Positions 11,167 through 23,422 of a DNA stretch of 64,000 bases are shown piece by piece. This stretch comes from Epichloe hybrida (taxonomy: Eukaryota; Ascomycota; Sordariomycetes; Hypocreales; Clavicipitaceae). The notes under the pieces were generated by a model. That model had not been told where the DNA came from. It did not search any database and was given only the letters and a program-made list of their open reading frames with translations. The stretch spans positions 3,782,001 through 3,846,000 of the forward strand of contig JAFEKR010000004.1 of assembly GCA_019022495.1 (NCBI GenBank). Direction: 5' to 3'. Numbering within the stretch: the stretch's first letter is position 1; the number at the start of each line of letters is the position of its first letter. A program made the translations under genes and the position numbers.

Positions 11167-13159
11167 ATGAGCGGCACGCGACGGGATGATGCCCCGCCAC
11201 CTACTGCCACGAACACCACGACAACGACGCCGGCTCCCGCTGCTGCGAACAATGCCAAGGTTGTGGACGCGGGTCTGAGAAGCGTAAACCATTGTGAGTT
11301 CTGGGGGAGGGGGCCGGAACAAGCGGAGTGGACGACGCGGAATGAAATCTTGAAAGCTAACGGGTTTGCGATTTCTCTCCTGATTTGCAGACAAGAGAGC
11401 GCTTCCGCGATGGCGATATAGACTTCGACAAAAAGCCTTGCCGCTGATTCGGTGGGAGACGCCGTATCTGGCCTGGATGCAGGAAAAGTTACGCACGCCT
11501 GCGCTTGACAGTTACTTTGCCATTACTGCCAATTTGGGAACGCATACCTTCTTCATGATTGGGCTGCCAATATGTTTCTGGTGCGGATGGGCGTCGCTTG
11601 GCAAGGGGTATGTTGGATCGTTCTCTTGCTGAAACAAACAGACAGGAGAGAAATTCATTCTACTGGGGAGAGGGCCTTGATGTACTAATAATGTGTATGA
11701 CCCCCCCTTCTCCTTCCTAAGCTTGGTTCACATGCTTGCGCTCGGTGTCTTCTGGACGGGCTTCATCAAAGACTTCCATTCTCTTCCTCGACCTCTGTCG
11801 CCGCCGTTACATCGAATCACCATGTCTGGGTCTGCCGCTCTCGAATACGGGTTTCCTTCGACGCATAGCGCCAATGCGCTGTCCGTGGCTGTGTATGGGC
11901 TGCTCAGCCTGCATAGTCCGGACAACACGTTACCCCCGACGGTCAAGGTCATCCTCGAGTTTCTCGCCTACTTTTACGCGACGTCGATTGTCTTTGGTCG
12001 TCTCTACTGCGGCATGCATGGCTTCTCAGACGTCTTCGTCGGCTCCGTCATTGGCGCTGCCATTGGCCTTGTCGAGTTCTACCATGGCCCGTCATTCGAC
12101 GCATACATGCATTCCAGCTCGTGGATCGCCCCTGTTATTGCCGGCTTGATCGTCATAATTTTTGTCCGTATACATCCCGAGCCTGCAGACGACTGCCCCT
12201 GCTTCGACGACAGTGTGGCGTTCGCGGGCGTCGTCATCGGCGTGGAGTTTGGCACCTGGACCTATGGCAAGATTGCGTCGGACCCTTGGGAAACTCATGC
12301 TTATGGCGACGGGACGATTGATGTGGCGCCGCTTGGCCTGTGGATCAATATCGCCAGGATAGTCTTTGGCGTGCTGGTCATTTTTGCGTGGAGAGAAACG
12401 ATGAAGCCCGCTCTGCTCAAGTTCTTGCCTCATCTCTTCAGGCTAATGGAAAATTACGGATGGGACTTGCCGCGACGCTACTTCACACCTGCGAGCGAAT
12501 ACAAATCTGTGCCCCCTGGATCTCGCCTGGACACTCTCTTCCCCAAAGCCTCCGACTTTCCTCGCATGGTCGAGGGAATCCGACACCCCACCACTCGAGG
12601 ACGCTCTGTTTCCATCGGCCCCCAGAGCGCTGCCGATGCATACGAGACGCTTGCGTACCGGGAACGGCGGCGACGGGAAAGCATAAGCAGTAACCAGAGC
12701 TTACGGAGCAAGTCTAGCAGCCTTGATCTCCAGGGCATGGATGAGGACCAGAGGAATGCCCTGACGTCCGGGGCACAGAAGGCCAATTCTCACAGTGTCG
12801 AAAAAGCGAGTGGTGGTGAAGCCACAGCCTGGAGCGGCGAGGAGATGGGCGAAGTTGTTGAGAAGACGGAGCTTGATGACGAAGAAATGTTTTCACGCCT
12901 TGTCCGACCTCGCGTGAGGTATGATGTTGAAGTAGTAACGAAGCTGGTGGTCTACGCAGGTAAGAAAGATATGCCCGATTTCATACTAGAAACACCATGC
13001 AATCTTGTCGGAACAAGATGGGAAATTTGCTGATGTTCATTTTTTTTTTTTTTTTTTTTTGGAATACAAGGTATTGCATGGTTTGCCACGGCGCAGATTC
13101 CCATCATGTTTGAGTATGTCGGACTCGGGACAAATCACTTGTTGACGCAACGAACATGA
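11167..13159 (+). CDS. Sphingoid-base-phosphate phosphatase (LCB3/YSR3-like, PAP2 family)
   Basis: Polytopic ER enzyme that dephosphorylates long-chain base phosphates such as dihydrosphingosine 1-phosphate. Exons 11167-11293, 11391-11607, 11722-12959, 13071-13159; 556 residues. The three PAP2 motifs are present: KDFHSLPRP (near residue 130), PSTHSANA, and GRLYCGMHGFSDV, the last holding the catalytic His and Asp. Several hydrophobic segments follow (PVIAGLIVIIF, IVFGVLVIFAW). A long polar tail (about residues 410-520) is Ser/Glu-rich and less conserved. The final exon adds a last hydrophobic segment IAWFATAQIPIMFEYVG, so ending the gene at the read-through stop at 13033 would lose it; the donor gtaaga at 12960 and a T21 tract before the acceptor support the splice. 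Confidence 0.9.
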
Positions 13160-13780
13160 TGCAGAAGCACACGACGAGATACGTGTATGATGACTTTTTG
13201 CGCGAATACACATGGGACTTGCTCGGCCTTTGTCGCGTCAATCATGAGCCGGGCTGCGGGTCGTGTTGCGCATGACGTTGGTGCTCATGATGAAGTATCT
13301 CATGCCATGTACGGACTGCATGATGCGCAGCTCATTGGAATAAAGGAATGTCTGCCACCTTTTTTTATTGTGTGTACGCCGTTGGTTGTGATCCGTAGAG
13401 TGTGTATTTAGGTGTACGGACTACAATGAATTGCAATGAATTGCAATGAATTGCAATAAATGTTGCAAGTTGGTAGGTGCACGGAGCAGCGTGGAGACGG
13501 ACGGCTGCTAGTCACGCACACGCACCACTACGGATTAGCGCGGTCAACGCGTCTGCAGCCTCCAATCCATGTGGTACAGTGTGTATGTACAGTGGGGCAG
13601 TGGGGGGGGGGGTGCAGATGTACAGGTGCGGACGGAGTAACTCGCACCACATTGTACAAAAGGCAGTAGAATATCACACATCACACCGCCGCTTGTTATC
13701 CATCTGCCCTTTGTAAAGTGAAGAGATTGATTTGATTCGACTCGTTTAGCTTGACTACCGCGCCTGCATGACTCGGCACC
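13160..13780. other. Intergenic with tandem repeats, RFC3 promoter
   Basis: About 620 bases without a convincing gene. It carries the 10-base tandem array at 13421-13460, a G-run near 13604-13612 and an ACGGAGTA motif at 13632-13639. Confidence 0.6.
13421..13460. repeat. 10-bp tandem array (TTGCAATGAA)
   Basis: Four head-to-tail 10-base units; the middle two are identical and the outer two differ by one or two bases. Confidence 0.9.
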
Positions 13781-15075
13781 ATGTCCGACTTCGAGGATGA
13801 GATGGACGTTGATGCGCACGCGCCCGCTCCGTCCAAGGACGTGATTTTCTCGTCAGAAGCCACCAAGGGCAAGAGAAGCACAGCCAACCTGCCTGTCGAA
13901 GCAGAAGACAGCTTGCCATGGTAAGCGATCCATCCCCGACGGCCACCAGATGACAAGGCTCAAACCTCCAAACGATGCGTGCAATTGCTCACTGAAGAAA
14001 TCTCTGGCTCCTCCTCGTCAGGATCGAAAAGTACCGTCCCGCGACGCTCGACGACGTCTCCGGTCATCAGGACATCTTGGCCACGATCAACAAGTTTGTC
14101 GACTCCAACCGCCTGCCTCACCTGCTGCTGTACGGCCCCCCCGGGACGGGCAAGACATCGACCATTCTCGCCCTCGCCCGCCGAATCTACGGAGCCGCCA
14201 ACATGCGGCAAATGGTGCTCGAGCTCAACGCCTCGGACGACCGAGGAATCGACGTGGTCCGCGAGCAAATCAAGACGTTTGCCAGCACCAAGCAGATATT
14301 CAGCATGGGCGGCGCGTCGACAAGAGCAAAATGCAACGCGACGGCGGGGTTCAAGCTCATCATTCTCGATGAGGCGGACGCCATGACCAACACGGCGCAG
14401 ATGGCGCTGCGGAGAATCATGGAAAAGTACACGGCCAACACGAGATTCTGCATCATCGCCAACTACGCGCACAAGCTGAGCCCGGCGCTCCTGAGCCGAT
14501 GCACCAGGTTCCGGTTCAGCCCCCTCAGGGAGGGCGACATCCGGGTGCTGGTGGACAAGGTGGTGGAGGAGGAGCACGTACGCATCGGCGGAGAGGCCGT
14601 GGATGCGCTGGTCAAGCTGAGCAAAGGGGACATGCGGAGGGCGTTGAACGTCCTGCAGGCCTGCCACGCCTCGAGCACGCCGCTTCGGGCCAAGGGGGCG
14701 GCCGAGGAGGCGGCGGCCGAGGGCGACGTGAGGCGCGAGATGATTACGACGGAGACGATTTACGGCTGCATCGCGGCGCCACCGCCGGACGCGGTGAGGG
14801 AGATTGTGAAGACGTTGCTGGACACGTCGGATGTCACGAGCTGCTTGAACACGATGAATGCCCTCAAGGTGACGAGGGGCCTGGCGCTGGCGGACATGAT
14901 CACGTCGTTGTCGGAGGAGCTTGCCAAGCTGGAGGTTGGCCCCGAGGTGATGATCTCGTGGCTGAGCGGGCTTGCCGAGATTGAGCACAGGGTTGCGGGA
15001 GGAGGCAGCGAGACGGTGCAGACGGGCGCCGTGGTTGGCGTGGTCCGGGGGGGAGTCGAGCTGATGGGTCGGTGA
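13781..15075 (+). CDS. RFC3: Replication factor C subunit 3
   Basis: AAA+ clamp-loader subunit that helps load PCNA onto primed DNA. Exons 13781-13920 and 14022-15075, intron 13921-14021; 397 residues. Motifs in order: W-IEKYRP box split by the intron, Walker A GPPGTGKTS, the ELNASDDRGIDVVR box, Walker B LIILDEADAMT, sensor 1 IANY, the SRC arginine-finger motif LLSRCTRFRF, and the sensor-2 region KGDMRRALN. The presence of SRC and the position of the boxes identify a small RFC subunit; the sequence fits yeast Rfc3 (human RFC5) best. The first 45 residues are an acidic extension. GC-rich codon use in exon 2 is stronger than in neighbours. Confidence 0.94.
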
Positions 15076-15332
15076 ATGGATGAATGAAGCAACTCGGTAT
15101 GCATGTATGACTGAGTACATAGGGAGCAGTACGGATCTGTATGTACGGATTATGTGTGTATAATATACGTATGTATGTATGTAAATGCAACTTGTCCATG
15201 CAGCTCCACCTCGTCCTCGTCCTCGTCCACCGACGGCGTCCGTCGTCCACCCCCCCATCCTTGTTCCCATCTTCTTCCCATCTTTTGCAGCTCCAGTTCC
15301 AGACCGAAGCCAAGCCAACATTGCAAAAAGGG
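15076..15332. other. Short intergenic, BTB-gene promoter
   Basis: Contains GTACGGATCTGTATGTACGG (15129-15148), related to the CGGA/TCCG motif group, and a TATG microsatellite at about 15169-15184. Confidence 0.5.
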
Positions 15333-16902
15333 ATGGAAGAAGAAATGCCAATGGCATCAGCCAGCCCCAGCGACGGCTCCCCGACGGCGCCCACGATGCC
15401 CGCCACGCCCTCGGTGCACACGATCCCGCCGATCCTCCCGTGTGAGAGCGTCTTCCCCATCCAGATCGGCAGCGAGCTCTTCAGGCTGTCGGGCGCGTCG
15501 CTGTCGTCGGACGCGCCCTCGTACTTTTCGCAGTACTTCCTCTGCCAGACGAGGCGGGCCGAGGACGGGCGCGCGCGAACGCTTTACATTGACCGCGACC
15601 CGGAGACGTTCCGCGACATTGCGCTCCATCTGCAGGGCTATCACGTCACGCCGCGGGACGGGAAGCACTTTGTGCGCCTGTTTGCCGACGCGCAGTTTTA
15701 CAGTCGTGCGTTCCCTTTCCCCTTCCCTTGCTTTCTTTTTTTTTTTTTTTTTTTTCTGGGGGGGGGGGCTCGCTCTGATATAAAAAGGGGCAAGAGGGGA
15801 GGAGAGGAGCGCAACAGTCCCGAAGCTCATTTCGCAGCTCTACGAGGAGAGCATCTTCGTCTCCATCGGCCACCGCGAGTTCCAGATCCCGCGCGACCTT
15901 CTCACCGACGCGCGCAACTCGCCAAACTACTTCTCCCTCGGCTTCGCCTTCTTCTTCTCCCGCCCGGACAGCGACGTCTTCCCCGGCCTCGACCGCGAGG
16001 GCCTCCTCCGGCCGCCGTCGATCCTGCCGCCGTCGGTGCCGAACCGCAGCGCCGACACCTTCGCCGACCTGCTCCGCCTGCTGCGCGGGTACCCGGTGCG
16101 CGTCCGCGACGCCGCCCACAGGCAGGAGCTGCTCCGCGACGCTCGCTACTTCCACTTCAAGGGCCTGGAGCAGCAGCTCCTGCCGCACGAGCTCTCGCAC
16201 AACGCCCTGAGGGGGGGTCGCCCCGAGATCGCCATCCGTCTGCAGAACGTCCAGAAGAGCGGCATCGGCATCGGCATCGGCATCGGCATCGGAAGCGAGG
16301 TCCTCACCGTCACCTACGCCCGCCCCTACACCGACGACCCCCCCGCCGACCTCGTCCTCGAGATCGGCGACGAGTCCTCCAGGATCCATTTCGACACCCG
16401 CCGTCCCCCGCGCCTCGAGTTCCTCCGCGACACGAGAACCCGCGTCGCCAAACTCCTCGAGGTCATCGCCACCAAGATCCGCGGCAGCAGCAGCAGCCTC
16501 CAGCCCTCCACGACGCAGCATCCTCCTCCTCCTCCTCCTCCTGAGCTCAGCCACGAAGGGGAGGGCGAGGGGGACCATCACCTTGTGCGCGTCCATCTCG
16601 GCCCCGAAGCCGCCATCACGCTCGACGGCCAGGAATACACGCATGCGCTCCCGCTCCCGCTTCCGCTTGCGTCCAACGGCCACGACGACGACGACGCGGC
16701 CAGCTCGCGCAAGAGAAGACGCCGAGATGGGTCCGAGCCCGAGCCCGAGCCGTGGACCGTCATGACGGGTCAGTGGCGATTGCGCATCCTGGGTGCGGAC
16801 AGTCATGGCAGGGGCGCGCCCGAGTGTGTCTTTGTGGCCGTCAAGATTGACGCAGTTGGGTCGGAGAGGGGGAGGAATAGGGCCCGAGGCTTCTTGACGT
16901 GA
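15333..16902 (+). CDS. BTB/POZ-domain protein (YLR108C/YDR132C-like)
   Basis: Probable adaptor with BTB folds of the potassium-channel T1 type; related yeast proteins (YLR108C, YDR132C, Whi2 relatives) are poorly characterised. Exons 15333-15705 and 15818-16902, intron 15706-15817; 485 residues. The BTB fold starts around residue 33 (FPIQIGSELFRLSGASLSSD) and continues through FYSLPKLISQLYEE across the splice. A second BTB-like half follows (FVSIGHREFQIPRDLL ... FAELL-type helix ... RDARYFHFKGLEQQL). The C-terminal part is a variable domain with a repeated Gly-Ile run (about residues 272-282) encoded by a hexanucleotide repeat, a poly-Pro stretch, and a basic RKRRRR cluster that may be a nuclear signal. 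Donor gtgcgt at 15706 was chosen because it restores the family's FYSLP junction. Confidence 0.8.
16261..16292 (+). repeat. In-frame GGCATC hexanucleotide repeat
   Basis: Five tandem GGCATC units inside the BTB gene encode alternating Gly-Ile. Length variation here would change the protein without a frameshift. Confidence 0.9.
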
Positions 16903-17351
16903 GATGGATGGATGGATATGGGAATGTGGATGTGGATAGACTCTCTTCTTTCCTTTTCCCTTCCTTTTACTGATTGATAAAGAGAAGAGAGGAACAAGGA
17001 AGCAAACATATCGAAGGCAAGGGGAGGCCGAGGCGGAGGCGGACAAGCCTTTGGTTTGGCGTACAGATTGTCTTCACAAAACCACTCGTCAACCATGTCA
17101 TGATACCACCATGGAATATCACCCTCGTATTATTACCCTGTGCACTGTTCTGTGTACATGCTCGACATGCTATACATACAGTGAGACGAAAAGAAACTCC
17201 CTGCTCATCATGACACAATGAACATCCATGCCCTTTCCAAACAATGTATCCGTATCCGTATCCGTACGCCCTTCGCCATGCCTGCCTTGAAGGAAAGAAA
17301 TAGTAGGAAAAAAAAAAAAAAAAAAAAAAACGGCCAACACTAAAAGCATCG
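16903..17351. other. Intergenic between convergent BTB and coiled-coil genes
   Basis: 3' regions of two converging genes. Holds an A23 run at 17308-17330 and a CCGTAT repeat near 17248-17266. No gene seen. Confidence 0.6.
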
Positions 17352-19448
17352 TCACTTGAATCCTGGCGTCGCCTTGGCCGTGGGCGCACTCACGTCCCTC
17401 TTAGTAGAACGCCCTCGAGGTCCCCAAGTCGCCGACACGGCCTTGTTTCCGCTCGATGCTGTGGCCCCTTGTGCCGCGCTCCGTGCCCGGCCCCTTCGCT
17501 CGCGGATCTTGGCCAGAGCCTCTTCCCGGGTCATGGTGGGCGTCATGGCTGGATCCCTGGCGTCGAAGCTGGCGCTGCTCCCGTGGGAAGGCGTTCGCAG
17601 CCGCTCGTTGAATGTCGAGCTGCGTCGGGCCGTGTCCTCGCGGAGAGGAACCGTCGTTGTGACGGTGAAGGAGGCGGTGGATGTGCTGTGGGCTCGCGGC
17701 TCTGGCGATCCCGCGGGGGAGAAGCTCTGCTGCACTGCCTCCTGTTGCGTCGTTGACTTTCCCGCAGGCTCGCCATCTGCAACCGTTGGGATCGTTGGTA
17801 GGCTGGGCAGACATGGCGGCGCCGACTGAGCCTCATCGTGTGCGACGTCGAGGAGGAAATCCAGCGAGTTGCGTTCCTCTCCAAGAAGGGCAAACGCGGG
17901 AGGGTCCACCGAGGGTGTGCGAGCATACCGAGCATACATTCTGGGACCGGCACCGGCACTCGGGTCGGCTTCCGTCGTTGGCAGCACTTGTTGTTCTGCG
18001 TCGTCTGCATTTAGCGCCGCGGCTTCCTGTTCTGACACGGTCCGGAATATGCCCTCTTTGGGGAAGAAGATGGTGCTTCGTCGCGGCTCCTTTCTCGACT
18101 TGACGCGCTGCGGCGGCTCTGCTTCCATTTCAGCCTCTTGCTCGACCTCGACCTCGACCTCGACCTCTGGTTTTGGCTCTGGCACGCGCTCGGGTTGTGG
18201 TTGACGCTGTTCTTCATGGTGTGGCGAGGGTCGATTGAAGCCATGAGAGCTGCGCAAGGACGTCTGCGGCGACGCACTCTCCTCCTTTACGACGACGTCC
18301 TCTTGCTGCTCCTGCTCTGTCGACACGCGTCGTCTCTTTTGCGGCGCTTCCGCACTCTTTCTCGAGTTGCTCGTCTTGGAGCAGGAGCACAGCCGCATCT
18401 GGCACTCGGCCTGAAGGAACTCAATCATCTCCTGGGCTCGATCGGCTCGCTGCCTCTCCCACAGAACCTGCGTGCCGAGCTCTTCAATCTCCATCTCACT
18501 GGCCGCCGAGGACATGATCTCCATGGTTGACAGCGACACGCGGGGTGCATTTCGTCCGCTCTGGCGCCCGGCCGGAGCAACCTTCTTCTTCTTCTTGGGC
18601 GATGCAAACTCATCAGTCAGGTCGTGGCTCGCGGGCAGCGGAAGTCTTCCCTCGGCAGCAATACGGGCCACCTCCTCGTTCTTAGCCGCAGTCTTGAATG
18701 CGTCCCGTTCTTGCTCCACGAGCTTGATGCGTTCGAGCGCCTTGTCTAGCTGTTCTTGGACGCCGACAATCTGATACCGCGCCGTGAAGGCTTCTTGCTC
18801 CCGAACTCTGCTCCGCTCCTTTTCGCGCTGGAGGCTTTCCTCGACTGACTTGGTGGCGTTTCGTGCCGACTTGAGCTCCTCCTGCAGCTTGACAATGGCC
18901 GATTGGCTCTTGAAGTTCTCCTTTCTAGCTCGTCTGATTTCCTTTTCCCACAGAGCTTGGGTGTGCGCATGCGTCTCTTTGGCGCGTCCGTAGTTGTCCT
19001 GTTGTGTGTGGGTTTGTCTGTCAGCCCACCCAGGCCTGCCCCCAAGCATCGCATTGCTTTGCATTGCATCGCATCACGTTCATCTCACGGCACTCACCAT
19101 GACGGCTTCCAGCCTTTCTCCTACTTTTCGTTCACGCTCTCTTCCTTGTTCAATCTCTCCCCGCAAGAGTCGGGCCTCATCCCGAAGCCGCTTCAGGTCG
19201 GCCTCTGCTTCCTCTCGTCCCAGCATGGCACGCTTCAGGGCGGCGTCCGCCGTCTTGCGTTCCATTTGCTTCGACTGCATGGCGATGCTTAGATTGTTAA
19301 ACTGGTTGTTCTTCTCATGGACGGAGCTGTCTTTGCTCTCGCCTCGTAGAGACGAGAATATAGCATCTCGGCGGTTCGCGCGCTCGGGGGTGACTGCCTG
19401 GAGGGGTCCCCCAGCCGGAGAGCCAGGTCGGCTTGAGCTGGGATCCAT
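17352..19448 (-). CDS. Coiled-coil protein of unknown function
   Basis: I do not recognise a named family. Exons 19098-19448 and 17352-18998, intron 18999-19097 (gtgagt...acaacag); 665 residues. The first 40 residues are Ser/Pro/Arg-rich. Residues of about 45-220 are almost continuous heptads (for example IEQGRERERKVGERL and KLQEELKSARN). A basic patch follows (SPKKKKKVAPAGR, a likely nuclear signal), then a second short coil with two close cysteines (MRLCSCSK). The rest is disordered, with a Glu-Val run (EVEVEVEVEQEAEME), many Ser-Pro/Thr-Pro sites and a C-terminal Arg-rich TREEALAKIRERRGRAR segment. This architecture suggests a cytoskeletal, spindle-pole or nuclear scaffold, but that is inference. 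A start further upstream is open in frame but lacks protein character. Confidence 0.75.
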
Positions 19449-20138
19449 CTGCAACCGGCGACAGTCTTTGTCGAATATATTGTGTCGGTGTCGGTGACCG
19501 TCAAGGCTTAAATCTCTTCCTCTGGCACCGCGCCGTCTCCGCGTCGCTAGGTGATGGGATGTTTGGTGCTTGCTTCGATAGCGTGGAATTTGATATAGCC
19601 TGGCAGGTGAGTTGATGGGTGGATTCATGTTTACAGTTGCCGTCTCCAAGTGGGGGTCTCCCTGCCACCGGTTGCCGTAGCAACCCGGAAGTCATGTGAT
19701 CCTTGCCATCAGGCAGACAGAGCAGCCAATCAATGCACAGGCTGACCAAGCGGGCGAAGAAGCCTCTCTCCATCCATGCACAAGTCTAGACGACAAATGG
19801 GAAGGGACGTTGATTCCCGTCAAATGAATCAGACGGCATAATTTCCAATCAATCGAAAAGCAGAGAAAAAATCCCCAATCCGCAAATCCACAAACCCAGC
19901 CTCGCCGTTCCCAAAAGGGCAAACCAACCAACCCCATGGTGCCATTGCCGAGCCGCTTCGGCTTCGCTTCTTGAGCTACGTCACAGACAACCAACCCACT
20001 TGATGCCATTCCCCCTCAACTTCAAAGAGCAAGCTCGGTCCACCTCCCTTTTCCAAGCAAACCCCTAGACGCACCCTGCCCGAGACCAAGGTCAAGGTCA
20101 GTCCGACGACAACAACAACAACAACGATCCCAGCAATC
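19449..20138. other. Intergenic, divergent promoter of coiled-coil and MAPR genes
   Basis: About 690 bases. Short frames on both strands look non-coding. An ACAACA run lies just before the MAPR start. Confidence 0.6.
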
Positions 20139-20451
20139 ATGGCCGACGACGCAGAGCTCCGGCAGCGGAAAGCCGCACCACCTTCTTCCGACGCACCCGC
20201 CACCGAACCCGTCAAGGCAAAGACCAAGTCGAAATCAAAGCTCAAGTCCAAGCGCGACGCCCAAGACGGAAACGAAGCCGATGACTATACCCCGTGGGTG
20301 GACATGCTGCGCGTCCTCTCCTTTCTCTTCATCGCCTCCTGCGGTCTAAGCTACGTCATCAGCGGAGGCGAGAGCTTCTTCTGGGGCATGAAGAACAAGC
20401 CCAATTATCTCCGCGTCGATTGGTGGAAGTCCCAGCTCGTGAGTATTTCGC

Positions 20452-20482
<31 letters not shown>

Positions 20483-21058
20483 AGAATAGAAGGAACAAGT
20501 GAGAGAAGACGGGACTCCCAACTAATCATGCTTTTTTTTTTTTTTTTTTTTGTCTCGACGCAGAACGGCCCCGTGTACATGACGGAGAAGGAGCTGCTCG
20601 CCTACGACGGCCGCGACGCCAGCAAACCTCTCTATCTCGCCATCAACGGGACCATCTACGACGTTTCCAACGGCCGCCGCATGTACGGGCCCGGCGGGTC
20701 GTACAGCGTCTTCGCGGGGCGCGACGCGGCGAGGGGCTTCGTGACGGCGTGCTTCGCCGAGGACCAGACGGCGGACCTGCGCGGCGTCGAGGAGATGTTC
20801 CTGCCGATTGACGACCCCGAGGTGGACAAGCACTGGACCACGGCTGAGATGGAGGCGCTGCGCGCACAGGAGCTGGCCAGTGCCAAGGAGAGGGCGCACG
20901 CCGCGCTCAAGCACTGGGTCGACTTCTTTGCCAACAGCAAAAAGTATACAAAGGTGGGTTATGTGAAGAGGGAAGAGGGCTGGTTGGACAAGCTGCTTCG
21001 AAGGGAGCTTTGTGCCGGGGCGCAAAAGGGGCGATCTAAGCGGAAGCGCAGTCAATGA
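20139..21058 (+). CDS. Membrane-associated cytochrome-b5-like (MAPR/DAP1-type) protein
   Basis: MAPR proteins bind heme through a b5-like fold with Tyr ligands and support sterol-synthesis P450s in the ER. Exons 20139-20438 and 20564-21058, intron 20439-20563; 264 residues. A Lys-rich cytosolic N-terminus (KAKTKSKSKLKSK) precedes one membrane segment, MLRVLSFLFIASCGLSYVI (near residues 52-70). The b5-like domain begins YMTEKELLAYDG and contains LYLAINGTIYDVS and the family hallmark YGPGGSYSVFAGRDAARGF. The C-terminus is Lys/Arg-rich (GRSKRKRSQ). The intron contains a GA microsatellite and a T20 tract just before the acceptor. It is longer than yeast Dap1 because of the N-terminal anchor, resembling neudesin or PGRMC-like forms. 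Confidence 0.88.
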
Positions 21059-21337
21059 TTCTTGTTTGTCAAGAATCATGAAGTTTCACCGGTGAAGGAA
21101 GTGAAATATCATGAATTTGAGCCAACCGAGACATCAAGTTGAGTAAATGAAGCACGTGTCACAAGTTCGAGTTCAACTTGTTCTAAAAGAAAAAACTCCC
21201 ATGTTTCACTTTCTTCCCCATCTTTCCTGCCGTATCTGTCAAATGTTTCCACAAACACCAAAAAGTTCCCAAACCCAAACCCAACCCCAACCCCAACCCC
21301 AACCCCCAACTCCATCTATCCCCCCAAGACGGCAAAC
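21059..21337. other. Intergenic between convergent genes
   Basis: Contains a perfect 12-base palindrome TTCACCGGTGAA (21085-21096) flanked by direct ATCATGAA copies, and a degenerate CCCAAA/CCCCAA array at 21271-21310. Possibly 3'-end sequences of the two genes. Confidence 0.5.
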
Positions 21338-22134
21338 CTACAAAAACATGAAACTAGCACCGAGAACAGCAAGCAGAGTACTCGGCACAGCCAAGTACGC
21401 ACCACCGCCGGTAAGAGGAGCCGTAGTCTGCGCAGGAAGAGGTGATCCTCCCTCGCCAGTGGTGACAGATGGAGCAGAGCCACCAGGAGAGGAGGTGGGC
21501 GAGGAACCAGAGCCCTCGCCGGGCCCAGTAGACCCGTTTCCGGCGCCCTGGGGGATCTCAATGGCGCCCAGCCGGGCACTCTGCGCAATCTTCTTGTAGT
21601 TCTCCAGGGAGCGCGTGGCGTTGGCCGACGTGTTCTCGTTGATAACCATGACCATGCCCTTCTGGCAGTGGGGGCCCTGGCTGCAGAACAGCCACATGGG
21701 CTTGGTGTCGTTGACCATGACGGTGAAGACGGGGATCATGCCCTTCTCCCTGCTGGCAGCGGCGGGCTGGAAGGACGAGAAGACGCCCCGGGCGCTGGCG
21801 CTGGCGTTGGAGCTGACGACGCTGGAGATGGGCACGCACGGGTTGTCAAAGTTGGACTGCGTGACGGTGTGGTTGCCGGCCCAGAACTGGAACTGCACCA
21901 TGCTTCCTGGCTTGGCCTCGATCTTGTCGGGGAAGAACTTGAGGCTCGTCTCGTTCCTGCCCGGGTTCTTTCCCACGGTGACGACGTGGACATCGGTGGC
22001 TGTTGGGGCCGTCAGTCTCGTGGCAAAAAAAAAAGAAAAAAAAAGAAAGAAAACCCCGAGGAGAAGAACCCCACAATCGACTTACCTTGGGTGACGCTCA
22101 GCAGCGCGGCGAGAGCAAGAGATGTGACGTGCAT
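21338..22134 (-). CDS. Secreted cupredoxin-domain protein, probably GPI-anchored
   Basis: Fungal extracellular cupredoxin-like (serine-rich) protein. Exons 22086-22134 and 21338-21999, intron 22000-22085; 236 residues. The signal peptide MHVTSLALAALLSVTQA is cut near the intron. The cupredoxin fold spans about residues 20-150 and has the likely copper-site set: His in AGNHTV, then Cys, His and Met in the segment FCSQGPHCQKGM. Several N-glycosylation sequons follow (NTS, NAT, NGS), then a Ser/Pro/Gly-rich linker and a terminal hydrophobic tail (LAVPSTLLAVLGASFMFL) fitting a GPI signal. Copper binding is inferred from the spacing of these residues; related proteins are found in cell walls. Confidence 0.85.
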
Positions 22135-23422
22135 TTTTTCTGTTTGCTCCCGAGTTTTCTGATAAAGTAGAAATTGCTAATTGCTCTTTCCGGAGAGCAA
22201 ATCAAGTTCGTATGTTGTTTTTCTTTCAAACCCGGCAAGATGAAGAATGTTCCCGAGGACTAGCCTCTTTTCGAAAGTATTTCTCGTCCGTCAAGTATAC
22301 AAGATTGCCGAAAATGGTGTTTGTAAAGCACGACGACGACAAGATAGAAAAGAACTCTCACAACAAGAATGGAAGAGAAGAAGGGAGAAAACGATGTGAC
22401 CTCTTTTACCGAAGAAAGAAAGAAAAAAAAGAAAAAAAGACAAGTGATCAAGACCAAGGAAAAGAAGAAGAAAAAGGGATAGGAAGACAACGAAGAAAAG
22501 GGGGGGTGGGGGGGGTGTGGGAATGTTCTTTATGGAAGGACATACGCTGCTGTGTCAAGTTGGAAACGGAGGCCGCCTTCGTCCCATGATCGGACACAAC
22601 CACAGGCCCCCCCCCAAATGGGTTCTTTGGTTGACGGTGGGTTTGAGATGTGTTTGGGGGATTTGCGCTGGGTCGGTTTTTTGGTTTTTTGGTTTTTCAC
22701 GGCCGAATGTTGCGTGTGCAGGCTGATTGACTGTTACCTCGTCACGGAAAGACAAATCTGGGACTGTGATTTTTCATCTGGTGTCTTTTTCTCTCTCTCT
22801 CTCATTCCATCATTCATTGACTACCTCGAATGAATGAGTGAATGCATCGCCATCCAGGCCGGGGAGAGAGAACACGGGGCCGACTTGCTCAGATGTCGGA
22901 TCCGCCGCACGACAAGTTGGCTCCGACACGATGCGAGACGGTGCCGGTTTCAAAAAAAAAAAAAAAAAAAAAAACCCTCCGTGCACGGCCGGCACACCGC
23001 GCCCGCACAACGACTGTTTTGACTATTTATAAGCTTCTGCCATGGAACTACGGAGTTGGCTATATAATAGTCCGTGCTGAATCATGAATGCCACGGCCAC
23101 CACCTCACCGACACGAAGAAAATAATAAATTAAAAAATTCATAGCTTCGTACCGCACCCGTCGCAACCAGAAACTAGTGCTCGACTTGAATTGTCCATAG
23201 AGTGCCCGACTCCCATGAACGACATGTCATCACAAAAAAAAAAAACCCTTATATGCCCATTCGGCCCCTCGTCCTTTGTCCTCCCTTTCCGAATGCCCTA
23301 CTCCTCATGCCATGCCCCTCGCGGAAATCCGCCCCCCCAACGATGCGCGCCTCGACACATGATTTCATTTGCATCATCGCCATGGGACAAACGTTTCCCC
23401 AAGACCCCGCACAACCAACTCG
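22135..23422. other. Gene-free stretch with homopolymer runs
   Basis: About 1.3 kb. It has purine-rich tracts (22360-22520), a G-run (22501-22518), an A23 run (22952-22974) and CT repeats. Frames here are low-complexity read-through and I support no gene. Confidence 0.6.

Noticed and set aside
15141..15332. Upstream in-frame start for the BTB protein
   Set aside because: The added 64 residues are low-complexity and begin only 66 bases after the RFC3 stop; the Met at 15333 is more plausible.
13960..15357. 465-codon minus-strand frame
   Set aside because: Shadow of RFC3, rich in Arg and His as expected for an antisense frame of GC-biased codons.
21271..21311. CCCAAA/CCCCAA array resembling telomeric repeat
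   Set aside because: It does not match the CCCTAA fungal unit, is degenerate and lies between core genes.
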